A stretch of 61,146 nucleotides of DNA from an uncultured Verrucomicrobiota bacterium (GTDB taxonomy: Bacteria > Verrucomicrobiota > Kiritimatiellia > CAJWTS01). The notes below the pieces were generated by a model. The model was not told the DNA's origin, did no database searches, and worked only from the letters and a program-made list of their open reading frames with translations. A program made the translations under genes and the position numbers. The stretch is taken from assembly GCA_913047795.1 (NCBI GenBank), contig CAJWTS010000015.1:1-61146 (forward strand), given 5' to 3'. Below, piece after piece: positions 25,705-34,700 of the stretch (its first letter is position 1; the number at the start of each line of letters is the position of its first letter).

Positions 25705-28617
25705 TCAGTACCCTCGTTCGAGATGCGCCAGCGACATGGCACATAGCAGTAATTCTCCGATCATGAGTCCAATGAAGAAGAATCGCCACTGTCGATAGGT
25801 ATTGTTGTCGCCGTACTTGGTGATCATCACCTTGAATAGCCACCCGATCAGGATGGAGGACCAGTAGGCCCTCATTAAAGGGCTGACGAACATGATCAGA
25901 CCAATCGGATGTGGAATCCAGAAGATGTATTGCCGTGCATAAAGCATCGCCCCCATCATCAGGGCGCCGGTCAACAACCACCATTTACCGGCGGTCATGT
26001 CGATCGGCTGCGTCTGGGCGATGGTCTTCAGCGGTGTAAAAACCGATCCCGCGTAGCCCTTGTAGATCCAGGGGTGTGCTGTCGCGTCGGCTCCAATGTG
26101 ATAGCAGTAGATGATCTGGGTCAGAAAGGCGACGACGATGGCACAGATCAGACTCCCGGCAAGGGAGAGATGAAAGGCGCGGCGCTCAATGCGCAGCGTG
26201 TCACGAATCTTCAGCGCATTGGCCATCGCCGGGGCAATGAAGGCTTTGAGATCCAGAAAAAAGACACTGTAGTAGACCATCAACGGCGCAAACAGGGCCG
26301 GGGCGGTCCAGGTGTGATCGAAGCCGAAAATGCTGCGAATCAGGTGCATCGGTCCGAAGTGACTCTGGAAACTCAGGACGCCACCTTCCGTGACCGCGCG
26401 AATCATACCCACGGTGACCGCCAGGCAAACGAGATAAAAGAAGATGGTGTAGAACAGATTGGCACCCATGCTCCAGGTCAGGACTGCGACCAACGCGATC
26501 GAGCCCATCATGAACAGCCAGGAGGAGATCTTGAGTTCCGCTTTTTCATCGGGCTCGAGCATGTCGATAGCACGTGATGAAAAGGCGCAGAAAATGTACT
26601 GCCGGCACTTCCATAGCAGTACCGATGAGAACACCAACAGGGCGCCGCCACCCTGGGCCGTACGAAAATTCAATACCTGACCCCAGTCCCGCGGAAACGA
26701 GTGGTAGTCGACGCCATAGCCCAACCACACCAGCACCAACAACTGCACGAAGAAAAGGAGATGAAAGGACCACAGCGAAAGGGAAATACGAGCCGGGACC
26801 AGAAATGAAAGTCCGATTAACGTGAAAAGAAAATCATGCAACCCGGCCCCACGCAAACCGTCAAAAACACTGTTCTTGATGTGCTCATCCCAGTACCAAT
26901 GCATCCTGATTGGATGCAAGTTGGCCTTGTCGTTCCAATTCCACAACAGAATCAGAAAGGAAATGGCAAAGCCGCTCCAGAATAAACCACTGCGGTAGAT
27001 GGGCGGCGTCGTCTGTATGCCCTCCTCCGAAACACCACTGAGAATCTCGGGGAATTCCGCGAAGGGATAGATCAGTTTTTCGTTATATGCCCACTGGCGG
27101 AATATCAGTACATTCAAGCTCATGAAGACCAGGTACGTCAGGCCAATAATCAACGCCCAATTGGCCAGTGGTCTGATCCATACGCGCCAATTGACATCGC
27201 CAGCTATGTAGCGCCGATAAGAAGCGTCGAAACCACGGAAAGAGAGCTCGGCCTGGTGCAGTTCTCGACCCACGACCACGAGGTCGATCGCCTCCGCCTC
27301 GTTCATCTGCGTGCGGATATCACGCAAGACCTCCTGCGTCGCCAGCACCTTCTCCGCCTGATCGAGCGTTTTCTTGAGACCGACACGTACAAGCGTCAGC
27401 TTGTCGTTCTTCGCGCTGAGCTTGTTCGCTTCCGCTCTCAACTTCGCGACGCGTTTCTTCAGAATTTTGGCATCCTCCGCGTCGGCGGTCTGACTCTGGC
27501 GTTCCACACGCTCGGCAAGCAACGATTTCGTCTTGGACACCTTGCCGCGAGCTGTGCTCTCCGCCTGGTCACGGAGAAAGCGCGCCTTTGTCCTGGGGGC
27601 GGTGGCAATGGGTGTAAGTTGCTCAATCGCAAGATCGAGATGGCGTACAATCTCCTCATGATCCGCAGGGGTCCGCCCTCTGTCGACGAGCGCGCTTGCC
27701 GATCGTAACGACTTGAGTGCCCGGATCCCATGTGTCAGGCGGCGAAGCCGGACGAAGTATTCCGATGCGCCTTCCTTGGGAACCGGGATAAATCCAGGGA
27801 TGGCGCGCATGCCTTCCGGTAGCCCGCGGCGAAAAAGCTCAACGGTGGCAAAGGACTTCTCCTCCAGAATCTCCAACGACGCCTTGGCTTCCGACCGCAG
27901 CTTCTCTTTGGCAGCGACCCGATCCGTCCAGTCTCTGGCGACGACATCGGGAGAAAAATCATCTTCGTACATCGCCCAGCCGGCCTCGGCACGCCTGAAC
28001 ATGACGCCCCCATCATCCAGACGGGCCTGTACGCCGGCACGTTTCAACGCTACGTCGGTCAACGCAACATCACCCAGGGCACGCAACTCCTCTTGCAGCG
28101 CATCGATCTTCTCGCGGGCCTTCAGAAAATTTTGTGCCGCCCGGAGCACGTCGGAATCTTTGCGCCAATCCGTTTCTGCCTCGTAGAGTTTCATGGCCGC
28201 CACCTGGACCCCTTCTTCTGCAACGAAAAACTTATCGTTCACAAACGGCTCCACATACAGATCCCAGCGCGATTGATCCGTATTCCAATTCTGATTGAAC
28301 AGGCCGCCCATCAGGGGCAGTAATTGTGCCGTCAGACCATAGGTGCCGACGCCACTCGAAACTGCGCCCATCAGGAATATGATCAACAGCTCCGCCGCGG
28401 CCAGGGGCCGAATGAATTTGATACGGCGCAGCAACGGGTTCACCAGAAACACCAATGCCACGAGCAACATGCAGACCAGCGGCGCAATCTGAGATGTCGT
28501 CATCTGTTGCCCGGTCGCAATGTCTCGATAGGCCGTGATATAGGCAAAGACAGCCGCGAAGAAGGCGCCGATCAGGAATGCGCGCAACGTGATCTTACTC
28601 GAACCAGATTGCGTCAT
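25705..28617 (-). CDS. Giant multi-spanning membrane protein, DUF6785/DUF6784-like (OPT-related)
   Basis: The 970-residue protein begins with about four membrane segments (residues 12-110, including LLIIFLMGAVSSGVGTYG). A soluble, strongly charged insert of about 350 residues follows, rich in Lys, Glu, Ala and Arg with coiled-coil character (for example AKLRAEANKLSAKNDKL). From about residue 480 to the end there are ten or more membrane segments, starting LANWALIIGLTYLVFMSL. The overall pattern is the one I associate with DUF6785/DUF6784 proteins of Planctomycetes and PVC bacteria, distant relatives of oligopeptide transporters. Function is unknown. It is ATGA-coupled to the preceding gene. 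Confidence 0.65.
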   Translation of the reverse strand: MTQSGSSKITLRAFLIGAFFAAVFAYITAYRDIATGQQMTTSQIAPLVCMLLVALVFLVNPLLRRIKFIRPLAAAELLIIFLMGAVSSGVGTYGLTAQLLPLMGGLFNQNWNTDQSRWDLYVEPFVNDKFFVAEEGVQVAAMKLYEAETDWRKDSDVLRAAQNFLKAREKIDALQEELRALGDVALTDVALKRAGVQARLDDGGVMFRRAEAGWAMYEDDFSPDVVARDWTDRVAAKEKLRSEAKASLEILEEKSFATVELFRRGLPEGMRAIPGFIPVPKEGASEYFVRLRRLTHGIRALKSLRSASALVDRGRTPADHEEIVRHLDLAIEQLTPIATAPRTKARFLRDQAESTARGKVSKTKSLLAERVERQSQTADAEDAKILKKRVAKLRAEANKLSAKNDKLTLVRVGLKKTLDQAEKVLATQEVLRDIRTQMNEAEAIDLVVVGRELHQAELSFRGFDASYRRYIAGDVNWRVWIRPLANWALIIGLTYLVFMSLNVLIFRQWAYNEKLIYPFAEFPEILSGVSEEGIQTTPPIYRSGLFWSGFAISFLILLWNWNDKANLHPIRMHWYWDEHIKNSVFDGLRGAGLHDFLFTLIGLSFLVPARISLSLWSFHLLFFVQLLVLVWLGYGVDYHSFPRDWGQVLNFRTAQGGGALLVFSSVLLWKCRQYIFCAFSSRAIDMLEPDEKAELKISSWLFMMGSIALVAVLTWSMGANLFYTIFFYLVCLAVTVGMIRAVTEGGVLSFQSHFGPMHLIRSIFGFDHTWTAPALFAPLMVYYSVFFLDLKAFIAPAMANALKIRDTLRIERRAFHLSLAGSLICAIVVAFLTQIIYCYHIGADATAHPWIYKGYAGSVFTPLKTIAQTQPIDMTAGKWWLLTGALMMGAMLYARQYIFWIPHPIGLIMFVSPLMRAYWSSILIGWLFKVMITKYGDNNTYRQWRFFFIGLMIGELLLCAMSLAHLERGY

Positions 28618-29615
28618 GATGCGACCTGCTCTTCCATGCCGTGCCGGGACGCCGGGGTCGCCGGCAGCATCGCGAGATCACGCGGCGAACGAAAATTGTA
28701 GACCCAGACAACCAGTTGGTTGCGCTCAAGATCGCGGCGATAGCCGATGCGGTAGTTGCGACACCAGCGCGAGGCCTCTTCACGATGCGCCAGTCCGTAT
28801 CGCGCGCGGCGACGCCACTGAATCTCGCCGTCCGGCCCCAGCGAGAACACGGGGCCCTTGATGCCACCGAAGCCGTTCAGATAACCGGTCACCCACTCCT
28901 GAACCGTGGTGCCCTCTTTCAGAAACATATCTGCACAGGAAAAATGCCAGAGATGCAGACGACAATGCTTCCAGCGGAAGACCATCAACTTCGCTCCAAT
29001 ATCAAAGTGGGTGCGTTCGAGCACAAAATGTCGCGGCAGATCAAATTCAATATCGTAGAGCTCCCACGGGATCATCGGCGTGTCTCGGAAGTGCCGAAAA
29101 CTGGCACTGATCAACTGCAGCAGTCCTTCCGGCGATTCATGATCGCCCGGCAGAAAGTGCAATTTGATAAAACAGATCAAGGAGTCCTCGGGGCAGCAAA
29201 ACGATGCCGTCACCATGACGTGCTCAACATCGCGCAGCGACCCCGATGTATACCCAACCGCCGATTCTCGAATCGTGTAGATCGCTCCACTCCAACCTTC
29301 CTTCAGTCCTTCCACTGGGCCCGACGTCGCCGCACGCGATGTCAACTTGCGGGCCGACTGTTGGTAACTCTGCATCATGCGCCTGATGTCGCGGCGCGAT
29401 TGCGGACGAATCCACTCCACCTCCATGCGCACCGCCAGTTCATCCTCAAGCGAAAGTTGAACGAGATCACCGCGTGCATAATGATAGGCGGCCAACTCCC
29501 AGTTCGCGGGCACTTCGAAAGCGATATCGTCCCAGGCGATACGACGGGTGTCCGCCGCGGCCCCTGCCGAAGGCCGCGCCGTTTGCTCTGGGAAACATTC
29601 CGTGGCGATTACCAT
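28614..29615 (-). CDS. Conserved-looking protein of unknown function in a transporter operon
   Basis: I do not recognise this 333-residue protein. It has no signal peptide or membrane segment and is rich in Trp, Arg and His. Segments such as WDDIAFEVPANWELAAYHY and LMVFRWKHCRLHLWHFSC suggest a soluble beta-rich fold, with a probable DUF-type repeat of two related halves. Its start overlaps the end of the OPT-like gene by seven bases, and its stop overlaps the next start as ATGA. It is therefore translated with two giant membrane proteins and may be a cytoplasmic subunit of them. Confidence 0.6.
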   Translation of the reverse strand: MVIATECFPEQTARPSAGAAADTRRIAWDDIAFEVPANWELAAYHYARGDLVQLSLEDELAVRMEVEWIRPQSRRDIRRMMQSYQQSARKLTSRAATSGPVEGLKEGWSGAIYTIRESAVGYTSGSLRDVEHVMVTASFCCPEDSLICFIKLHFLPGDHESPEGLLQLISASFRHFRDTPMIPWELYDIEFDLPRHFVLERTHFDIGAKLMVFRWKHCRLHLWHFSCADMFLKEGTTVQEWVTGYLNGFGGIKGPVFSLGPDGEIQWRRRARYGLAHREEASRWCRNYRIGYRRDLERNQLVVWVYNFRSPRDLAMLPATPASRHGMEEQVAS

Positions 29616-31615
29616 GAGGTCGGACTCAACATTCGTGTAATGACATTAAAGGACATGGCGATCATCGACGTAATGCCCATACCACAGCCGAAACCGGCCA
29701 GGATCACGACCATGTACTTCAACCACATGTCTTTGTATTTCCGTTTGAAGTAGAAACGTCCGACACAGGCCCCGACCATTGTGCAGAACATGGCCCCCGG
29801 ATTGCTCTGCGCGAGCCCCAGGACCGCTCCGTAAATCAACATGATCGGCAGACCACAGGCCGATAGAACGGCGAACAGAACAGATCCCGTCCCCAGGCCC
29901 CATAGTACATATTCGCCGTGAAGCGCCTCCATGAACTGCGAACCGCCTTCGAGGGTTGAGGTGTAGAGAATACATTGGTTACGCAACTGCAGATCCCACA
30001 TCTTCTCTGTCCATGGATACGCGGATGAGGGAATGGGAGACATACGCCACAAAATCTCCGACGTCAGAAACGATGCGATCAGTATAATGGGAAGCGTGAG
30101 CAGGATCGTTTTGACCTGGCTGATGATCTTCGTGCCGGTCAGCTCGAGCACGCGAAATCCGACGGTCTCCGGGCCCAAATTCTGAATCGGCATGGGTGCA
30201 AACCAGATCGCCGCACCCTTGTATCCCGATATCAGGATCGTGATTTCGCGCAGGTATGGAATGTTCACGGCCTGCCCGCAAATGCCTTCCAGTTTCGCCG
30301 TCGCATACGAAATGACTGGCGTATAGATCACGGCATAGAAAATCATCAACTGCCACGGATACAATGGTCCGATCAGATAACGGCCAAGAACAATCCAGGA
30401 GGCGGTTGTGAGAAAGTAGAACGTCAGTGCGATCCAGAGCGAGAAATCGCCCCGGCCTGCATTCTTGGTCACCAGGATCCTCCAATTTTCTTTGCAGCGC
30501 GTACCGAATGACTTGGCATGCGTCAATTCTTTCGCATTTGGTTTGATCATGTTCTTCACGGTCATCGACAGAAAAACCGTCAGGTTACTCATGGTTACCG
30601 CCAGGGTCAGGCCGATGCCGAACGCCAGGTAAAAATCAAGGTTATTGACGAAGATCGTATCGATGAAACCCATTTCCGGCTGCCACTGACTCAGGATGCC
30701 ATGGCTCTGTAGAATGGGATTGGCGATCCACGTAATCAGTAGACCCACGAATCCGCCCACAACGCCCCAGAAGGGTATGATCATGCCGGCCAGCACGGCA
30801 CCCAGGTTCAGCACGAGGTTAAACGGCACGGCCGGCAACTTGGCACCGACTTCCCGCGTAAAATCGATCCAGATCAGGGGGATCAGTTCGATGCGCTTGG
30901 GCAACAACACCTCCGTCACCATTGGCACGCCGATGTAGATTGCCGCCCAGACGATACCGATGACACCTCCAATCGCAAAGCATCGCCATCGCCAGGAATT
31001 CTCGGCCCCCCGATCCGTGGATAAGGCCACAATGCCGGCCGCACTGACGGGCGCAAACGGAAACGGCAACTTCTCGACATCGTTGACGATACGGTACAGG
31101 ACGTAACCCAGCCCGTAATTTTCAAAGCGTGAAATAATTGTGCCAAACATGGTCAACCCAATGACGGGCAACCAATGAGCGCGCAACAACGTACGCGGTG
31201 CGTTGGCGATTGCCTCCGCGCTCGGAAACGCCCAGGACGGAAGATCGAGACCCAGGCCCTGCACGTATTCCGAAGTCGCCATGAACTGTTTGAACAGAAA
31301 CCCGGAGAACGGGTCCGCCAAAACGGCCCCCGACATAAAATGGAGCACGTATAGCTCCTGTGACTTGAGATCCGTAAAGGAGCGCTTGGCGATTTCGGCG
31401 AACAGAATCACCAGGACCCATTTCATGGCGCCACCAATGTTGGCGTCGTTACCGATCACCAATGACAGGTAGTCCGTTGCCGGGTTCACAAAGAACCCAA
31501 GCAGGATCGCCCCCGCAACTGCCTTCCAGTTAAAACCGTCCTCAAACCCCTGCACAGGCGGAGGGGTCATGATGTCGCGATATTCCTGGAGCTCTTTGTC
31601 GTCGATGAAAGACAT
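29609..31615 (-). CDS. Oligopeptide transporter (OPT)-superfamily-like membrane protein
   Basis: The 668-residue protein has about fourteen to sixteen membrane segments. Features such as NPATDYLSLVIGNDANIGG, GFVGLLITWIANPILQSHG, EGICGQAVNIPYLRE and the closing GACVGRFYFKRKY recall the OPT/YSL layout, with long hydrophilic loops between paired helices. Its charged 50-residue N-terminus would be cytoplasmic. It lies next to a second giant membrane protein of related appearance, so the two may form one complex or two parts of one uptake route. Substrate is unknown; peptides or metal chelates are the family norm. Confidence 0.65.
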   Translation of the reverse strand: MSFIDDKELQEYRDIMTPPPVQGFEDGFNWKAVAGAILLGFFVNPATDYLSLVIGNDANIGGAMKWVLVILFAEIAKRSFTDLKSQELYVLHFMSGAVLADPFSGFLFKQFMATSEYVQGLGLDLPSWAFPSAEAIANAPRTLLRAHWLPVIGLTMFGTIISRFENYGLGYVLYRIVNDVEKLPFPFAPVSAAGIVALSTDRGAENSWRWRCFAIGGVIGIVWAAIYIGVPMVTEVLLPKRIELIPLIWIDFTREVGAKLPAVPFNLVLNLGAVLAGMIIPFWGVVGGFVGLLITWIANPILQSHGILSQWQPEMGFIDTIFVNNLDFYLAFGIGLTLAVTMSNLTVFLSMTVKNMIKPNAKELTHAKSFGTRCKENWRILVTKNAGRGDFSLWIALTFYFLTTASWIVLGRYLIGPLYPWQLMIFYAVIYTPVISYATAKLEGICGQAVNIPYLREITILISGYKGAAIWFAPMPIQNLGPETVGFRVLELTGTKIISQVKTILLTLPIILIASFLTSEILWRMSPIPSSAYPWTEKMWDLQLRNQCILYTSTLEGGSQFMEALHGEYVLWGLGTGSVLFAVLSACGLPIMLIYGAVLGLAQSNPGAMFCTMVGACVGRFYFKRKYKDMWLKYMVVILAGFGCGMGITSMIAMSFNVITRMLSPTSW

Positions 31616-31619
31616 GGGG

Positions 31620-31705
31620 ATTAGAGATTAGAAATCGGATATTGGAAACTTGATACTCGAGAGTGCAGATTGCGAAATGAAGATTGGAAATTTGAGAATC
31701 AAAAT
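31620..31705. repeat. Degenerate heptameric tandem repeat in an intergenic spacer
   Basis: The 86-base spacer between the 1799-residue protein gene and the OPT-like gene can be cut into twelve heptamers. Examples are ATTAGAG, ATTAGAA, ATCGGAT, ATTGGAA, ACTTGAT, ACTCGAG, ATTGGAA and ATTTGAG, with consensus near ATTxGAx. The tract is much richer in A+T than its neighbours. Similar degenerate 7-base tracts fill intergenic spacers in several bacterial groups, with unknown function. A related phase is seen at 40922-41007. Confidence 0.6.
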
Positions 31706-34700
31706 CTAGCCTCCGGTCCCAAACAACTCATCCCCCTTCTGTACATACCAGTTGTGCTGCGCCGTATCGATGTTGCGCCACTGCATCAGCAGTTGCCGGA
31801 GGGTGTTCAGGTAGGGTTGATTCGTTGTGATCCAGTTGCGGTCCTGACCGGAAATTCGGGTATTGGTCATGATGATGCGGTAGCTCTGCACCGCCTCGTC
31901 GAACCTTGCGGCGAAATGCACGTCTTGCGTCACTCCCAAATCGAACGGCGCCAGCGCTGCGTTGTAGCGGAGAAAATAGGCGACTTGGTCGTCGGTCTCT
32001 TCACGGCTATGGCCCATCGGTGTCGCGATCAGATCGCCCACCGATTTCTCGGTGTGTGCGGCAAAGTATTCATACAGATAGTACATCACGCCGGGCACCA
32101 GCTTCGGATGGTAAATAAAGGGAAACGCAACTTCCATCGTCGTACCATCGTGATCCGGCAACGCCCACTTTCGCTTCCCGGAAGGCACGGCCGTGCGGGT
32201 CGCCACATACCCGGGGTATAGCGTAGATACCAGCACCAGCCCAATTGTAAACAGAATCGCGTACACGACCATCAGCGACGAAAAGTTCACGTTTAGGCCA
32301 TCGATCAGTTCGTAATGCTGAATCGCGATCGTTAGACACTGTCCGATGAGGTATCCGCCAATCGAACCAATCACGCTATATACGAACGCCTCGGCTAGAA
32401 AAAACAGAAAGATATGGGTAGGATTGAGACCGATGGCGTTGAACACGGCGATCTCGGACTTGCGCTCGTACACGGTGCCCAACATGGTATTGAGAATGAT
32501 GGATCCTGCGATCAGTAGCGGGATTAGGAGACGTGAAAGGCCGCCGATGGATGTGCGAAAACCGCCGCCCACGTAGTAGGTCCCGGCATGCGTCTTCTGC
32601 GCGGCTTCTTCACCGGGAAGAAACGGCTTCGTACTGCCCATGTAGAACTTGGCCTTGGTGACACTTAAGAAGGCGATCACTTCCCGCCACAGCCCAGCCT
32701 CGGACGCCTCGATCAAGCTATCCGGAAAAACAACCGAAACGGTATAGGGGCGAGCGGTGAACAGTTTGGCACGCCCCTCGGGAAGCAACATCAGCCGCGA
32801 CGTGTCGAGCATCGCCGAACTGGAAGCCGCTTCCTCAATCTTGTCAGCGTCAACTGTCACCGCTGGAAGGAACGTCATGCCCTCGCGTGGCACCAGCGAC
32901 AGCCCCGGGTCAAGATCGCGAATCAACCGGAAACGCGCGTCGTCGACAATTCCGACCAGCGTAAGCGACTCTCCCATGAACGTTAGCTTGGCCTCGCCCA
33001 GTTCCTCCCCACGGAATCCCAACGCCTCGGCGGCAGAGGCGGGCAGAATAACTTCCTTGGCATCTGACGCGGAGAAATACTTACCGTCAATCAACGGGAA
33101 TGCACCCAGAAACTCCTCGTCGACCATTGACAGCCCGATCACCGCGCTCAAGTTCGCCGTTTTGGCAGAGGAAACATTCTGAACCCGAAACTCGTACTTG
33201 ATCGTCTCCTGCGGTGGTCGATCGTTACGGGGCAGCAGAATACGCCGGACAACGACCTCCGCTCGCCCTTCGAATAGGCTCTGCAGGGACCACAGGGTTT
33301 CCTCGTCCATCGGATCCCCCCCAGGCCAATGAAAGAAGAAGCCGGTATAGGGCGCCTCCGTCTGCTGGGTAATCAGGGTCGGCTGCATCTTGCGTGAAAC
33401 ACTCGAAAAAGCCAGCATGGTGAAGATGACCAGCATCACCGTCGCGGTTGTCAGTGACGTTCGAATTCGGCGACGCTTCATGTTATTCACACCGATCAAG
33501 AGCGCCTGCTGTCCGACTGCCGCGGTCGCCACCTCTTCGCCTAGTCCCGTATTGCTTCTAAACAACAGGTTCATTTCGCCCTCAAACCGGGTATGCAGAA
33601 TCCAGATAATAAAACAGCCGATGGCGCCCAGCAGAAACGCGATGAAAATGGCTTCCGGATTCATGGCCATAGCAAAGGCGGGATGAATGTTGCGAAACAC
33701 CGCGTAGGTCAGCACGAAAAACACGACAAAGGTCAACATCTCGTGCTCGAGCCGTGTGAAGTGAAAAATCAGTTTCTGCAGGAAAAAGCAAAACGGAATC
33801 ATCAAAGCCATGTACACGACAATGGCCTTCAACATGTCGCCGTTGATGGCACGCACCTGTTCGTAGGCCTTTATCGTGGTTCCTAGCGCCTGGTATGCGG
33901 CGCGCACATAGGCGTTGTGATCCTGCTGCTCACGCGCAGCATCCATCTCGGCGATAAACGAATCGCTCGCGCGCAGGAAGTCATCGACCAGTTCGTTGGC
34001 AACGCCTTTCATCTTGGTCATGCGGTGCCGTACCATGCGACCCATATCGCGCGGGACGTGGCCAAAGAAATCCGAACCCAGTTCCTCCTCCGTCTCGAAG
34101 CCTGCCCCTTCCGGATCTTCAGCTGTTGCATTCAATACGCAGCGCTTCTCGTCGGTCAGCACCAGTAGCCGATCGGACTTGTAGCGCGCACTGCGCTGCC
34201 AGACGTAGACCGCCGCCGGGCCGCGCGATTTGTGAAACTTTATGGGCGGCAGGCCGGCCACACCGTGCAGGCCGTATTTGCGCGGAAACGCCTTGCCGCT
34301 GGCCGTCTTGGGCCAGAGTTGCTGCACCGTAATCGGCGCGTTCGCTATCAACGTCGGATCAACGCGGTCATAGATCGGAAACTCGCGGCAGGGAAACATG
34401 GGCAACGTGAGACGATGATCTGAAGCGGCGAATTCAAGCTTGATCTGCTCCGATGAAATGATTTGCCCCTTATCGACTGCATGGGTTACCTCGCGTGCCT
34501 GCGGCCCGAGTTGATAGGCAACGGCATGCAAGCCTTGATGCGACAGACCATAGAACATCGCTTGCCCCGAAGTATCGGTCAGCGCTGTATAGGCATTGAT
34601 CACGTCGCCTCCGATGATGGCAGGCTCTGTCCAGCGTTTTACAGACTGTTCGTACAGTGCCACCAGGCTGTTGGAAACAGCGCGATCCGGAATGGCCGAT

